Notes under the pieces: model-generated | Told to the model about the DNA's origin: nothing | The model's input: the letters and a program-made list of their open reading frames with translations, nothing else | Databases searched by the model: none | Position numbers and translations under genes: made by a program | Shown: one piece after another, positions 43,551 to 52,513 of the stretch | Position numbering within the stretch: the stretch's first letter is position 1 | Layout: every line of letters begins with the position of its first letter | DNA from: Nocardia albiluteola | GTDB lineage: Bacteria > Actinomycetota > Actinomycetes > Mycobacteriales > Mycobacteriaceae | NCBI RefSeq assembly: GCF_018860155.1 | Contig: NZ_JAHKNI010000002.1 | Location: 598,713-662,712, forward strand | Direction: 5' to 3' | Length of the DNA: 64,000 nt

Positions 43551-44716
43551 GCCCGGGCGGCATCCAGGCCGCTCCGCCGCGCCCTGCGCGCCCGCGCCCT
43601 GGCCTTATGGGGATCTGCCGCTTGCCCGCGCTGGCGCTGATGGTGTGGGTTTTCGTTGCCTCGGGATGTGCAGGCGGGGTATCCGGGTCGGCGGCGGTCC
43701 AAGCGCCGGCGCTGATGAGCAATTCGGCGCCCGCGGCCGCGTCGGGTCGCCCGTTCGTCTTCCGCTCCCGGACCGAACTGGTCCTGGCCACCGCCGAGCG
43801 GGTCCTCGCGCGGTACCCGGGCGTATACGTCGATGCCGGTTTCGCGCAGGACAATTCGCATGTCTACGCACTCGACGAATCGGGAGTGCTCACCGCGATC
43901 CGGGTGGCCGATGGCATGCGGCTGCCGTGGCGGGTTGATTGCGGCTGCGATCGGATCTTCCCGCTGCACAACTCGGAGGTCGGCTGGTGGCAGGAGCCGG
44001 GCCGGCTCATGCAGGCCGATCTGCGCGATCCGGATCCCGCTGTGCGGGCGGCGGTTTCGCTCCCGTCGCCGGTGCCGGTCGTACCCGGTGCAGCGGTGTC
44101 GGGGCCGCGGCTGCTCGCGGCCCGGGAGCGGATACTGATTCTCGACCAGGTGGAATCGCCGCCCGGTGCATCCTGGGGTGTCAATCACCTGTCCCTCGTC
44201 GACATCGGGACGGGATCGGTGCGGGCACTGGGGCCGGTCGAGGGCGTCAACACCGCGCTGGATCGGGCAGTGCTGCGTCCCGACGGGCAGGCCGTCGCCC
44301 TGTCCGGTCGGGTGCGGGACGGAATTGCCTGCGGCACAACGCGTCTGCTACGCATCGACCTGTACCGTGAGCGGCTCGAGGCAGTCGAGCTTCCGGCGAG
44401 CCACAGCTGCTCGGAGCTGGCCGATCTGCGCTGGGACGACGCCGAGCTGACCGTCACGGATACAACGTGGGAGTCACGATCCCCAGATCGGCTCGCCACC
44501 GCGGTCTGGAGCAGATCCGGCACGCGCTGGGATCGGCGCGGTGACGACCGCACCGTCAGATACGGTGCGCTGACATCGGAGGTGGCGCTCGAGATCCGCC
44601 GCACCGGTCACGACCGGCCCCACGGATCCCACTCGGGCGATCTGGTTCTCACCGCCGCCGGAGACTCCCTCGTCCTCGCGCACGACGTCCTGGACCTGAG
44701 GCTTTCCCATGGGTGA
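43547..44716 (+). CDS. Putative lipoprotein, candidate partner of the GH19 protein
   Basis: A 389-residue protein with an N-terminal hydrophobic segment ending VFVASGC-AGG (Cys41), a lipobox-like site with Ala at the -3 position, so lipidation is likely but not certain. The rest (about 340 residues) is beta-rich with short repeats of the type DLRDPDPAVRAAVSL, LSLVDIGTGSVRAL and LLRIDLYRERLEAVEL, suggesting a beta-propeller. The start overlaps the GH19 gene (ATGA); an in-frame ATG at 43607 gives a shorter signal. Position after a lytic effector suggests an immunity or anchoring role, not shown. Confidence 0.6.
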   Translation: MSPGGIQAAPPRPARPRPGLMGICRLPALALMVWVFVASGCAGGVSGSAAVQAPALMSNSAPAAASGRPFVFRSRTELVLATAERVLARYPGVYVDAGFAQDNSHVYALDESGVLTAIRVADGMRLPWRVDCGCDRIFPLHNSEVGWWQEPGRLMQADLRDPDPAVRAAVSLPSPVPVVPGAAVSGPRLLAARERILILDQVESPPGASWGVNHLSLVDIGTGSVRALGPVEGVNTALDRAVLRPDGQAVALSGRVRDGIACGTTRLLRIDLYRERLEAVELPASHSCSELADLRWDDAELTVTDTTWESRSPDRLATAVWSRSGTRWDRRGDDRTVRYGALTSEVALEIRRTGHDRPHGSHSGDLVLTAAGDSLVLAHDVLDLRLSHG

Positions 44717-44824
44717 GCCCATTGTGCGTACCTCCGCCTTCGCTCCGCCGGTGCGCGGTGTACCAACGGCTGCGCAGGCAGCGCCGATTAGGCTGCGGTC
44801 ATCCCGCCGAGCCAGGAGCATCGC

Positions 44825-45055
44825 ATGCCGACCGTGGTCCGGGCGACCATCACGCCCAACAGCCGCAAGGGCCCCCTCGTCGAAACCCTCGACGACGGCA
44901 CCCTGCGACTGTACGTGCGCGCGCCTGCGGTCGAAGGAAAGGCGAACAAGGCGGCGATCGAGCTGCTGGCCAGGCACCTCGGCGTGTCCAAGGGCTCGGT
45001 CCGCCTCACCGGCGGCGCTACCTCGCGCTTCAAGCGCTTCGAGATCGACGCCTGA
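44825..45055 (+). CDS. DUF167 (YggU) family protein
   Basis: A 76-residue DUF167 protein with the family pattern ITPNSRKGPLVE, LRLYVRAPAVEGKANKAAIELLARHLGVSKGSVRLTGG (cited in part) and a C-terminal RFKRFEI. Widespread in bacteria and archaea; function not established. It lies in a compact block of small housekeeping genes. Confidence 0.93.
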   Translation: MPTVVRATITPNSRKGPLVETLDDGTLRLYVRAPAVEGKANKAAIELLARHLGVSKGSVRLTGGATSRFKRFEIDA

Positions 45056-45086
45056 GGCACCCTCCGAGACAGGGCAGCCCGCCGAC

Positions 45087-45551
45087 TCACACCCCGCCGG
45101 GAAATCCCAGCTGTCGCCACGCCTCGTACACCGCGACCGCCGCGGCATTCGACAGGTTCATCGAGCGCCGGCCCGGCAGCATCGGGATCCGCACCTGGTC
45201 GGTGATGTGCGGATCGGCGAGCACCTCCGGTGGCAGCCCTGTCGGCTCGGGACCGAACAGCAGCACGTCGTCGGGGCGGTACACGATATCGGTGTTGCGC
45301 GTGGCGCCGCCGGTGGTGAAGGCGAACACTCGGTCCGGGCGAATGGCTTTCCAGGCGGCGGCGAGATTTTCGTGCACCGACACCGAGGCGAGGTCGTGAT
45401 AGTCCAGCCCGGCGCGGCGCAGCTTCGGCTCCGACAGATCGAACCCCAGCGGCTCGATCAGATGCAACGAACATCCCGTCCCCGCGGACAGCCTGATCGC
45501 ATTGCCGGTGTTCGGTGGAATGCGCGGCTCGAAGAACATCAGCTTCAACAC
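45087..45551 (-). CDS. trmL: tRNA (cytidine(34)-2'-O)-methyltransferase
   Basis: A 154-residue SPOUT methyltransferase (TrmH/TrmL family). Motif 1 is IPPNTGNAIRLSAGTG, motif 2 LLFGPEPTGLP and motif 3 IPMLPGRRSMNLSNAAAVAVYE, which build the SAM-binding trefoil knot. It methylates the wobble ribose of tRNA-Leu isoacceptors in E. coli. GTG at 45551 (VLKLMFFEPRIPP) matches the usual length; ATG at 45539 is possible. The frame is open further upstream but without homology. Confidence 0.92.
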   Translation of the reverse strand: MLKLMFFEPRIPPNTGNAIRLSAGTGCSLHLIEPLGFDLSEPKLRRAGLDYHDLASVSVHENLAAAWKAIRPDRVFAFTTGGATRNTDIVYRPDDVLLFGPEPTGLPPEVLADPHITDQVRIPMLPGRRSMNLSNAAAVAVYEAWRQLGFPGGV

Positions 45552-45665
45552 AGCAGGAGACAGCCTCTCGTCACGTCCGGCTGCGAGAACTCTACGCGTG
45601 GTCCGGGCCGTCCTGCGGCGTCGGCCTCGGTCACCGCCGAGCGCTCCCGTCCTAGGATCGGCGCC

Positions 45666-46151
45666 ATGATCAGCGCCGACGACCACACCTATCTCGCACG
45701 CTGCGTCGAACTCGCCGCGCGCGCACTCGACCTGGGGCACGAACCGTTCGGCTCGCTGCTCCTGGCGGGCGATGCGATCGTCGCCGAGGCCATCAACGAG
45801 GTCGGCGGCGGTGACGCGACGCAACATCCGGAGTTCGAGTTGGCGCGCTGGGCCGCGGGCAATCTGCCCGCCGATCGGCGCGCCGAGGCGACCGTCTACA
45901 CCTCCGCCGAGCATTGCCCGATGTGCTCGGCCGCGCACGCCTGGGTGGGGCTCGGGCGCATCGTCTATGCCAGCTCCACCACCCAGTTGACCGCCTGGCG
46001 CGCCGAACTCGGGCTGCCGTCCGGCCCGGTCCGGCCACTGCCGATCAACGAGGTCGCACCCGGAATTCCCGTCGCGGGTCCCGATCCCGAACTCGCCGAC
46101 CAGGTTCGCCGGCTGCACGTCCGGCACGCCGAGCGGAGCCGGGGTGACTGA
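45666..46151 (+). CDS. Nucleoside/guanine-type zinc deaminase
   Basis: A 161-residue deaminase of the cytidine/deoxycytidylate fold. The HPEFELARWAA sequence carries the metal His and catalytic Glu region (H-P/A-E), and TSAEHCPMCSAAHAW gives the two zinc cysteines (CxxC). Members include TadA-like and guanine deaminases; the substrate here is uncertain. ATG at 45666 is preferred because sequence before it is non-conserved. It is divergent from trmL. Confidence 0.9.
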   Translation: MISADDHTYLARCVELAARALDLGHEPFGSLLLAGDAIVAEAINEVGGGDATQHPEFELARWAAGNLPADRRAEATVYTSAEHCPMCSAAHAWVGLGRIVYASSTTQLTAWRAELGLPSGPVRPLPINEVAPGIPVAGPDPELADQVRRLHVRHAERSRGD

Positions 46152-46205
46152 CGTCCGAGCCGACTGACCACCGCGCCGCCGCCGGGTGAATGCGAGAATC
46201 TGGGG

Positions 46206-46526
46206 GTGACCGATGCGCCCGCGACCACTCCGCCCACCCGCCCGCTCGGATTCCTCGGGTCACTGCGCAACCAGCTGCCGATACTGCTGGTGGCGGTGGT
46301 GCTGCTGGTGGCCGTGGTGTTCATGGCGCAGGACCGATGGCGGCGCGGTGCCCTCTTCATCGGCGGCGCACCGCTGCTCGCGGCAGTACTGCGGCTGGTA
46401 CTGCCCGAGGCGCGGGTCGGGTTGCTGGCGGTGCGCAGCAGACCGTTCGACGTCGGCGCCTACGCGGTGCTGGGCGGCACGATCATTGCCCTGGCGGTCA
46501 CCATCAGCACCCTCGGCATCGGCTGA
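46206..46526 (+). CDS. DUF3017 membrane protein
   Basis: A 106-residue membrane protein with three hydrophobic segments (LPILLVAVVLLVAVVF, ALFIGGAPLLAAVLRLVL, and a final VGAYAVLGGTIIALAVTIS). It fits the DUF3017 family, common beside metX or purine genes in Actinomycetota. Function unknown. GTG at 46206 is the apparent start. Confidence 0.75.
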   Translation: MTDAPATTPPTRPLGFLGSLRNQLPILLVAVVLLVAVVFMAQDRWRRGALFIGGAPLLAAVLRLVLPEARVGLLAVRSRPFDVGAYAVLGGTIIALAVTISTLGIG

Positions 46527-46584
46527 GGCACTACGGCGCCGAGGCACTGCGGCCCGGTGCCCCGCCGAGCCTCGGCTGACCCCG

Positions 46585-47736
46585 CTACAGCGAGTTGCGC
46601 GCCAGGTCCATCGTCTGAACCAGCAACTTGCCGACCGCCTCGGTCTCGGTCAGGAATCCGTCGTGCCCGTCGCGCGAGCGCACGATCTCGAGCCGCCGGC
46701 ATCCGGGGAGCAGATCGGCCAGCTCCTGCTGGGTGTGCAGCGGATACAGCCGGTCCGAGTCGACACCGCCGACCACGCAGGGCACCGCCGTCGCGGCCAG
46801 CGCCGCGGCCACCCCGCCCCGGTCGCGGCCCACGTCGTGACGGTTCATGGCGTCGGTCAGGAGCACGTAGCTGGCCGCGTCGAAGCGCGCGGTCAGCTTC
46901 GCGGCCTGATGGTCCAGATAGCTCTGCACCGCGTAGCGGCCGCCGTCGCGGGGGTTCTCCTCGCCCTGGGCGCGGTTCTCGAAGCGGTGGTCCAGCTCGA
47001 AATCGGTGCGATAGGTCAGGTGCGCGATGCGACGGGCGATGCCCAGACCGGTCGTCGGCGTGCGGCCGGTGCCGTGATAATTGCCACCCTGCCAGTCCGG
47101 ATCGGCCGTAATGGCCGCGATCTGCGTGGTCTGGGTGCCGATCTGGTCCGCGGTGGCGCGGGCTCCGACGGCCAGCACCAGCGCGGCTCCCACCCGCTCC
47201 GGGTGCCCGACCATCCACTCCAGCACCCGCATGCCGCCCATCGACCCGCCGACCACCGCGGCGAGCCGGTCGACGCCGAGCAGATCGAACAGCGCCCCCT
47301 CCGCACTCACCTGGTCGCGGATGGATATGCCGGGGAACCGGGCTCCCCAGGGCCGCCCGTCCGAGGCGATGGACGCCGGGCCGGTGCTGCCCTTGCAGCC
47401 GCCAAGCACGTTGGTGGCGATCACGCACCACTCGTCGGTGTCGAGCGGTGCGCCGGGCCCCACCACGCCGTCCCACCAGCCGGGCAGCGGGTGCAGCGCA
47501 TCGGGCGCGCCGACCACATGCGAGTCGCCGGTCAGCGCGTGCTCGACCAGCACGATGTTGTCCGCCGCGGGGGACAGCTCACCCCAGCGCTGCACGGCGA
47601 GCTCCACACCGGGGATCACCTCGCCGCTCTCGAGGCGGATATCGCCGACGCCGATGGTGCCCAGCCGCCCATCCGGTGGCGGCAGCAGCCGTGCTGCCCG
47701 GGTACGGGACGCGCTCCGCTCGATGCTCACGGTCAC
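46585..47736 (-). CDS. metX: Homoserine O-acetyltransferase
   Basis: A 383-residue alpha/beta hydrolase-fold acyltransferase. It transfers acetyl from acetyl-CoA to homoserine at the start of methionine synthesis. Features: [10 protein letters not shown], nucleophile motif GGSMGGM (about 164-170), and the His of [10 protein letters not shown] (Asp-His dyad). GTG at 47736 (VTVSIERS) overlaps the stop of a small ORF. Upstream are a leader peptide and a SAM-IV riboswitch. The O-acetylhomoserine sulfhydrylase gene, normally between icd1 and metX in Mycobacterium, is not present here. Confidence 0.95.
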   Translation of the reverse strand: MTVSIERSASRTRAARLLPPPDGRLGTIGVGDIRLESGEVIPGVELAVQRWGELSPAADNIVLVEHALTGDSHVVGAPDALHPLPGWWDGVVGPGAPLDTDEWCVIATNVLGGCKGSTGPASIASDGRPWGARFPGISIRDQVSAEGALFDLLGVDRLAAVVGGSMGGMRVLEWMVGHPERVGAALVLAVGARATADQIGTQTTQIAAITADPDWQGGNYHGTGRTPTTGLGIARRIAHLTYRTDFELDHRFENRAQGEENPRDGGRYAVQSYLDHQAAKLTARFDAASYVLLTDAMNRHDVGRDRGGVAAALAATAVPCVVGGVDSDRLYPLHTQQELADLLPGCRRLEIVRSRDGHDGFLTETEAVGKLLVQTMDLARNSL

Positions 47737-47810
47737 CGTGCCACCGCCGCGCGGGGCGGCGTGGTCCGCCGGACCACGAAATCGGTCACGGACGCGAAAG
47801 AATTACTCAT
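47733..47810 (-). CDS. 25-residue ORF coupled to metX
   Basis: ATG at 47810 ([13 protein letters not shown]) runs to a TGA overlapping the metX GTG (GTGA). A GGAAAGAG-like site precedes it. Its only known context is the metX leader. It may couple translation of metX to ribosome passage rather than encode a working peptide. Confidence 0.4.
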   Translation of the reverse strand: MSNSFASVTDFVVRRTTPPRAAVAR

Positions 47811-47844
47811 GTCGTGGCTCTTTCCAGAGGTCTGCCGGTGAGCG

Positions 47845-47880
47845 TTATCGGAGTCCGGATAGCGGACGGCTACAACACAT
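47845..47880 (-). CDS. Cys-Cys leader peptide in the metX leader
   Basis: An 11-residue ORF, MCCSRPLSGLR, with stop TAA, begins just after AGGAGG with good spacing. It lies between the SAM-IV riboswitch and metX. Two consecutive Cys codons at positions 2-3 suggest sensing of cysteinyl-tRNA, comparable to cysteine leader uORFs described in mycobacteria. Expression not shown. Confidence 0.45.
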   Translation of the reverse strand: MCCSRPLSGLR

Positions 47881-47894
47881 TTCGGAAATCCTCC

Positions 47895-48012
47895 TGATGG
47901 TCGCGCTTGCTCTCGGCCTTCGAGAGCCCGGTCATCACCCGGAGCACCCCACCGCGACAGGAGGGTTGCCGGCCAGCGAGCCGGGGCTTGGCGCTGGCGC
48001 TCATGACCTTCC
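47895..48012 (-). ncRNA. SAM-IV riboswitch controlling metX
   Basis: Reading the minus strand from 48008, the RNA begins GGTCATGAGCGCCAGCG and continues with CAAGCCCCGGC, CTGGCCGGCAACCCTCC, GCGGTGGGGTGC and closes with GGGTGATGACC, the conserved SAM-IV core and outer stem (GGUCAU/AUGACC). A GGCTCTCG hairpin follows (47899-47928). It binds S-adenosylmethionine and lowers metX expression. This class is known from Actinomycetota, usually before metY-metX. Confidence 0.92.
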
Positions 48013-48315
48013 CGCCATGGTAGCGGGCCGCGGCGCGGGGGAGAAAGCAGGTGTGCAATGGCGGCGCCGCGGACCCGGCGCGAACGCCGGGCGAGCAATT
48101 GCCTGCAAACCGCGGGTGTGACGGAGGTATCACTCACCGGTACGTCGGCGCGCGTGAGACTCAGCGCACCAGTATGCTTGTACTGTTTGGCACCTCGGAG
48201 TCCCGTGACCAACACGGGGCGTATACGTTGTCTGTTGAACAGCCGGGCCCGCTCACAAGCGTGTTCACCTGGCCGAGTTAATGGGAGCATCATTCCTAGG
48301 AGGACACGAAGATCC

Positions 48316-49533
48316 ATGTCCAAGATCAAGGTTGAAGGCACTGTCGTCGAACTCGACGGCGACGAGATGACCCGGATCATCTGGCAGTTCATCAAAGACA
48401 AGTTGATTCACCCGTACCTGGATGTGAATCTCGATTACTACGACCTCGGTATCGAATACCGCGACAAGACCGACGACCAGGTGACCATCGACGCCGCCAA
48501 CGCCATCAAGGAACACGGCGTGGGCGTCAAGTGCGCGACCATCACCCCGGACGAGGCGCGCGTCGAGGAGTTCGGCCTCAAGAAGATGTACCGGTCGCCC
48601 AACGGCACCATCCGCAACATCCTCGGCGGCACGATCTTCCGCGCGCCGATCATCATCTCGAACGTTCCGCGTCTGGTTCCCGGCTGGACCAAGCCGATCA
48701 TCATCGGCCGTCACGCCTTCGGTGACCAGTACCGCGCCACCGACTTCAAGGTGTACCAGGCCGGCACCGTCACGCTGACCTTCACCCCGGAGGACGGCAG
48801 CGAGCCGATCCAGCACGAGGTCGTGAAGATGCCCGAGGACGGCGGCGTCATCATGGGCATGTACAACTTCAAGAAGTCCATCCAGGACTTCGCGCGGGCC
48901 TCGCTGAACTACGGCCTGCAGCAGAACTACCCGGTGTATCTGTCGACGAAGAACACCATCCTGAAGGCCTACGACGGCATGTTCAAGGACACCTTCCAGG
49001 AGGTGTTCGAGACGGAGTTCAAGCCGCAGTTCGACGCCGCGGGCCTGACCTACGAGCACCGGCTCATCGACGATATGGTCGCCTCCTCGCTCAAGTGGGA
49101 GGGCGGTTACGTCTGGGCGTGCAAGAACTACGACGGTGACGTGCAGTCCGACACGGTCGCGCAGGGCTTCGGCTCGCTGGGTCTGATGACCTCGGTGCTG
49201 CTGACCCCGGACGGCCGGACCTGTGAGGCCGAGGCGGCGCACGGCACCGTGACTCGGCACTACCGGATGCACCAGCAGGGCAAGCCCACCTCCACCAACC
49301 CGATCGCCTCGATCTTCGCGTGGACCCGTGGCCTGGCGCATCGCGGCAAGCTGGACAACACCCCCGAGGTGATCGGCTTCGCCCAGACCCTCGAGGACGT
49401 GGTCATCAAGACCGTCGAGGAGGGCCAGATGACCAAGGATCTGGCACTGCTGGTCGGCGGCGATCAGGGCTACCTGACCACCGAGGAATTCCTCGGCGTG
49501 CTGGATGCCAACCTGGCGCGCGAGCTGCGCTGA
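48316..49533 (+). CDS. icd1: NADP-dependent isocitrate dehydrogenase
   Basis: A 405-residue dimeric, eukaryote-like isocitrate dehydrogenase. It converts isocitrate to 2-oxoglutarate and CO2, making NADPH, in the TCA cycle. Seen features: [13 protein letters not shown] at the start, substrate residues in [17 protein letters not shown], metal region [17 protein letters not shown] and the cofactor stretch [13 protein letters not shown] strong AGGAGG site at 48299-48304 precedes the ATG. A hairpin terminator follows at 49582. Confidence 0.97.
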   Translation: MSKIKVEGTVVELDGDEMTRIIWQFIKDKLIHPYLDVNLDYYDLGIEYRDKTDDQVTIDAANAIKEHGVGVKCATITPDEARVEEFGLKKMYRSPNGTIRNILGGTIFRAPIIISNVPRLVPGWTKPIIIGRHAFGDQYRATDFKVYQAGTVTLTFTPEDGSEPIQHEVVKMPEDGGVIMGMYNFKKSIQDFARASLNYGLQQNYPVYLSTKNTILKAYDGMFKDTFQEVFETEFKPQFDAAGLTYEHRLIDDMVASSLKWEGGYVWACKNYDGDVQSDTVAQGFGSLGLMTSVLLTPDGRTCEAEAAHGTVTRHYRMHQQGKPTSTNPIASIFAWTRGLAHRGKLDNTPEVIGFAQTLEDVVIKTVEEGQMTKDLALLVGGDQGYLTTEEFLGVLDANLARELR

Positions 49534-49581
49534 GATCGTGCCGTCGTCGCGGCGTGCGGCCGTGATGACCTGATGAAAGCC

Positions 49582-49625
49582 CGGGCACCCGCCCCCACCG
49601 CTCTCCCGGTGGCCGCGGGTGCCCG
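49582..49625. terminator. Hairpin terminator between icd1 and the coiled-coil gene
   Basis: CGGGCACCCGC (49582-49592) pairs perfectly with GCGGGTGCCCG (49615-49625), with a nested CCACCG/CGGTGG stem inside. It lies in a convergent gap and could stop both transcripts. A short T-rich patch (CTGTTTCGG) follows. Confidence 0.75.
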
Positions 49626-49643
49626 AACTGTTTCGGCTGGCGG

Positions 49644-50123
49644 TCAGCGTGACTGCAAGAGCTGGACGATCTCACCGAGCTGATTGTCGAGTCGGTTGAA
49701 TCGTTCGGCGGTTTCGTTGAAGCGTTCGGTGGTCTGGTGTTCGAGTTGGTCGAATCGCTGGGCGGTTTCGTTGAAGCGTTCGGTGGTCTGGTGTTCGAGT
49801 TGGTCGAATCGCTGGGCGGTTTCGTTGAAGCGTTCGGTGGTCTGGTGTTCGAGTTGGTCGAATCGCTCGGTGGTCTCTTTGAAGCGCTCGGCGGTCTGTT
49901 GCCCGAGTCTCTCGAACCGCTTGTTGTGCTGACGCAGCATCCCCAGGACGACTCCGAACTGATGACCGGTGGTCCGCTGGAAGCGGCGTAGTCGCAGATC
50001 AACCCCGCGGACAGCGGCCTGCGTGGTGTGGGCCGTGCGGTTGGTGTCGTCGAGCAGCTCGTAGATGTCGTCGACGTCGTGTCGCAACCGATCGATGCTT
50101 GGGTCTCGCTGCGGCTTGGTCAT
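49644..50123 (-). CDS. Coiled-coil protein with tandem 18-residue repeats
   Basis: A 159-residue protein with an N-terminal region (about 1-75) containing a basic helical segment, then a coiled coil made of 18-residue units RFDQLEHQTTERFNETAQ repeated three times plus degenerate flanking units. It resembles the long-helix spacer proteins seen near phage or restriction genes, but no family is certain. ATG at 50123 (MTKPQRDPSIDRLRHD) is chosen; the open frame to 50246 is less likely. Confidence 0.65.
   Translation of the reverse strand: MTKPQRDPSIDRLRHDVDDIYELLDDTNRTAHTTQAAVRGVDLRLRRFQRTTGHQFGVVLGMLRQHNKRFERLGQQTAERFKETTERFDQLEHQTTERFNETAQRFDQLEHQTTERFNETAQRFDQLEHQTTERFNETAERFNRLDNQLGEIVQLLQSR
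49707..49868. repeat. 54-bp tandem repeat encoding the coiled coil
   Basis: Copies start at 49707, 49761 and 49815 and are nearly identical; weaker copies flank them. The length is 18 codons, so copy-number change would alter coiled-coil length without frameshift. Confidence 0.9.
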
Positions 50124-50360
50124 GCCGACCACGCTAAAGGCCGTGACATCGCCTGGAAAGGCACATTTTTCGATCTGGGGATAACTTTCGACCGACGCGA
50201 TGGTTGTGAATAGCGACCGGTTGACTCTGTGCTCGGCTGGAATCACCGGGCCGGTGATTCCAGTTACACCGCGACCGACATGCGCCGCCGTTGCGTACTC
50301 GAAAGCCGGTGACCCCCAAGGGATTCCGGTAGATCCTCGAACCGGGCGCCGTGGTGGTGA

Positions 50361-51695
50361 GTGAGATCACCGGCGTCTCGGGTATCGGGGCTGGTCGTGG
50401 TCGTGTTGCGCTTGGTCGTGCCCAATTCTTCCGTCGCGCCCGCCGTTCCTGTCGTGCCTGCGCAGTCCGTGCCCGTCCGATCGGATGCGCGCGTCACGGT
50501 GCATTCGGGTGATGCCACCGCACCACGCACCGGCTGGCACATTCCCGCCATGCTGGCGTTGGCGCTGGGCGGATTCGGCATCGGCACTACAGAATTCGTC
50601 ACCATGGGTTTGCTGCCGAATATCTCGCGGGCCTTCGGGGTGTCCGAGCCGACCGCAGGGTATGGGGTGTCGGCCTATGCGCTCGGCGTGGTTGTCGGCG
50701 CGCCGGTGATCGCCGCGCTGTGTGCCCGGGTGCCGCGCAAGCGGCTGCTCATCGCCCTGATGGCCGCGTTCACGCTGGGTAACCTCGCGACGGTCTTCGC
50801 GCCGTCCTTCGCCACGATGGTGCTCGCTCGATTCGTCTCCGGCTTGCCGCACGGCGCGTACTTCGGCGTCGCCTCCCTGGCCGCGGCGAGTCTGGCCCCT
50901 GCCGGGCAGCGGGCAAAGGCGATTGCCGCGGTTATGCTGGGACTGAGCGCCGCCAATGTTGTCGGCGTTCCCGCTGCCACCTGGCTGGGCCAGAATCTCG
51001 GGTGGCGGGACGCCTACCTGGTGGTCACCGTGATCGGGCTGCTGACCGTCGTGGCCATCGCGCGATTCGTGCCCCAGCTGTCGGGCATCCGGGTCACCGA
51101 TCCGCGCACCGAGCTGGGCGCGCTGCGTCGCTCGCAGGTGCTGCTCACGCTGCTGGTGGGTGCGGTCGGCTTCGGCGGCATGTTCGCGGTCTACACCTAC
51201 ATCACCACCACGCTCACCACGGTCGCCGGGATGTCCCTGGGTGCGGTTCCGATGGTGCTGGCGCTGTTCGGGTTCGGCATGATCGCCGGAAATATCGCCG
51301 GGGGCGTGCTGGCCGATCGCGGGGTGGACATGTCGGTATTCGCGGCGCTCCTGGCGATGGTGGTCATCCTGGCGGGATTCGTTGCCGCGGCGCACAATCC
51401 GTACACCGCGGGCGTGGGCGCCTTTCTGGTCGGGGCATCGGGCGCGGCGCTGTCGCCGGGGCTGCAGACCCGATTGATGGACGTCGCGCACGACGCTCAG
51501 ACCCTGGCCGCCGCCCTCAACCACGCCGCGCTGAACATCGCCAACGCCGCCGGGGCGTGGCTGGGCGGTTGCGTGATCGCGGCGGGGCTCGGCTACACCG
51601 CTCCGGCCGCGCTGGGCGCGGGACTCGCGGTAGCCGGTGTGCTGCTGTTCACGGTCACCGTGTGGTTGGGCCGTCGGGCGGCCCCGGCGCACTGA
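50361..51695 (+). CDS. MFS transporter, DHA1 (Cml/AraJ-like) family
   Basis: A protein of about 400-444 residues with 12 membrane segments. The first helix reads ALGGFGIGTTEFVTMGLLP, the typical opening of Cml/AraJ-type drug exporters, and CARVPRKRLLI gives the loop 2-3 motif. Possible chloramphenicol or sugar/drug efflux. The true start is uncertain: the conserved part begins near 50538, and GTG codons at 50361 or 50499 fit. It is upstream of a TetR gene on the same strand by about 100 bp. Confidence 0.85.
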   Translation: MRSPASRVSGLVVVVLRLVVPNSSVAPAVPVVPAQSVPVRSDARVTVHSGDATAPRTGWHIPAMLALALGGFGIGTTEFVTMGLLPNISRAFGVSEPTAGYGVSAYALGVVVGAPVIAALCARVPRKRLLIALMAAFTLGNLATVFAPSFATMVLARFVSGLPHGAYFGVASLAAASLAPAGQRAKAIAAVMLGLSAANVVGVPAATWLGQNLGWRDAYLVVTVIGLLTVVAIARFVPQLSGIRVTDPRTELGALRRSQVLLTLLVGAVGFGGMFAVYTYITTTLTTVAGMSLGAVPMVLALFGFGMIAGNIAGGVLADRGVDMSVFAALLAMVVILAGFVAAAHNPYTAGVGAFLVGASGAALSPGLQTRLMDVAHDAQTLAAALNHAALNIANAAGAWLGGCVIAAGLGYTAPAALGAGLAVAGVLLFTVTVWLGRRAAPAH

Positions 51696-51797
51696 GGTCG
51701 ATCGGGTGCGCACGATCGGTCGGTCGTGCGCGCGCCGTCGGTGATACTTCGCACGACAGTTCCATTCAGATCTGCATGTAAGTGTACAATTCGCGAA

Positions 51798-52442
51798 ATG
51801 ACCAGGCCTGCCCCTCCGAAGCCGCGGCGCCGAACCCAGGAGCAGCGCAGCAGCGAGATGCGGGTGCGGCTGCTCGATGCCACCATCGACTGCCTGGTCG
51901 AGTTCGGCTACGCGGGGACGACCACGCCACGGGTCGCCGAGCGTGCCGGGGTCACCCGCGGCGCCCAGGTGCATCACTTCAAGTCCAAGACCGATCTGGT
52001 CGTGGCCGCGATCAGCCACCTCGCCCAGCGGCGCACCGAGGCGGCCATGCAGGAGCTCGGACGAGCGCGGGCCGGCGGTGATCCGGTCGGCGCCATGCTC
52101 GAATCGCTGTGGACGCTGCATCAGGGGCCGCTGTTCGTCGCGGCGATCGAACTGTGGGTGGCGGGCCGGACCGATCCGGTGCTGGCCGCCGAGATGGAGA
52201 AGGTCGAGCCCTTCGTCAACAACGCGGTGCTGCTGTCGGTCGCGCAGGCCGTGCCGGATGAGGTGCAGCGCAAGGAAGTTCGCGACTTCGTCTACACCGC
52301 GATGGACGTCCTGCGCGGCATTCTTGTGACCGGCTTCATCGCGCCCGATCCCGAACGCGCGCACCGCCGCTGGCGCCGGGCGTCGGTGCACCTGCGCGCC
52401 GCGGCCGCCGCTGTGCCGGGGTTGCGGCCCGTCGCCGGCTGA
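51798..52442 (+). CDS. TetR family regulator
   Basis: A 214-residue regulator with helix-turn-helix TTTPRVAERAGVTRGAQVHHF and a C-terminal domain of the TetR_C type (VAAIELWVAGRTDPVLAAEM). It lies upstream of the beta-oxidation operon, whose promoter region has a perfect palindrome at 52514-52531, so it probably regulates that operon. ATG at 51798 is preferred over 51726. Ligand probably an acyl-CoA, by context. Confidence 0.9.
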   Translation: MTRPAPPKPRRRTQEQRSSEMRVRLLDATIDCLVEFGYAGTTTPRVAERAGVTRGAQVHHFKSKTDLVVAAISHLAQRRTEAAMQELGRARAGGDPVGAMLESLWTLHQGPLFVAAIELWVAGRTDPVLAAEMEKVEPFVNNAVLLSVAQAVPDEVQRKEVRDFVYTAMDVLRGILVTGFIAPDPERAHRRWRRASVHLRAAAAAVPGLRPVAG

Positions 52443-52513
52443 TCCGGTCGCAAGCTCGTCCTCTTACGCCGTACGGCGGCCCCGATTTCGCTACCGACAG
52501 CCCTTGTGGCCTT

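Noticed and set aside
47733-48401. Minus-strand open frame reading through the riboswitch to metX
   Set aside because: Only its last 25 codons have a plausible start; the rest overlaps the SAM-IV RNA and the icd1 promoter.
49707-49868. CRISPR-like repeat
   Set aside because: The copies are contiguous with no spacers and lie inside a coding frame with an 18-codon period.
50367-52391. Minus-strand open frame of about 675 codons
   Set aside because: Antisense to an MFS gene and TetR gene with clear family motifs.
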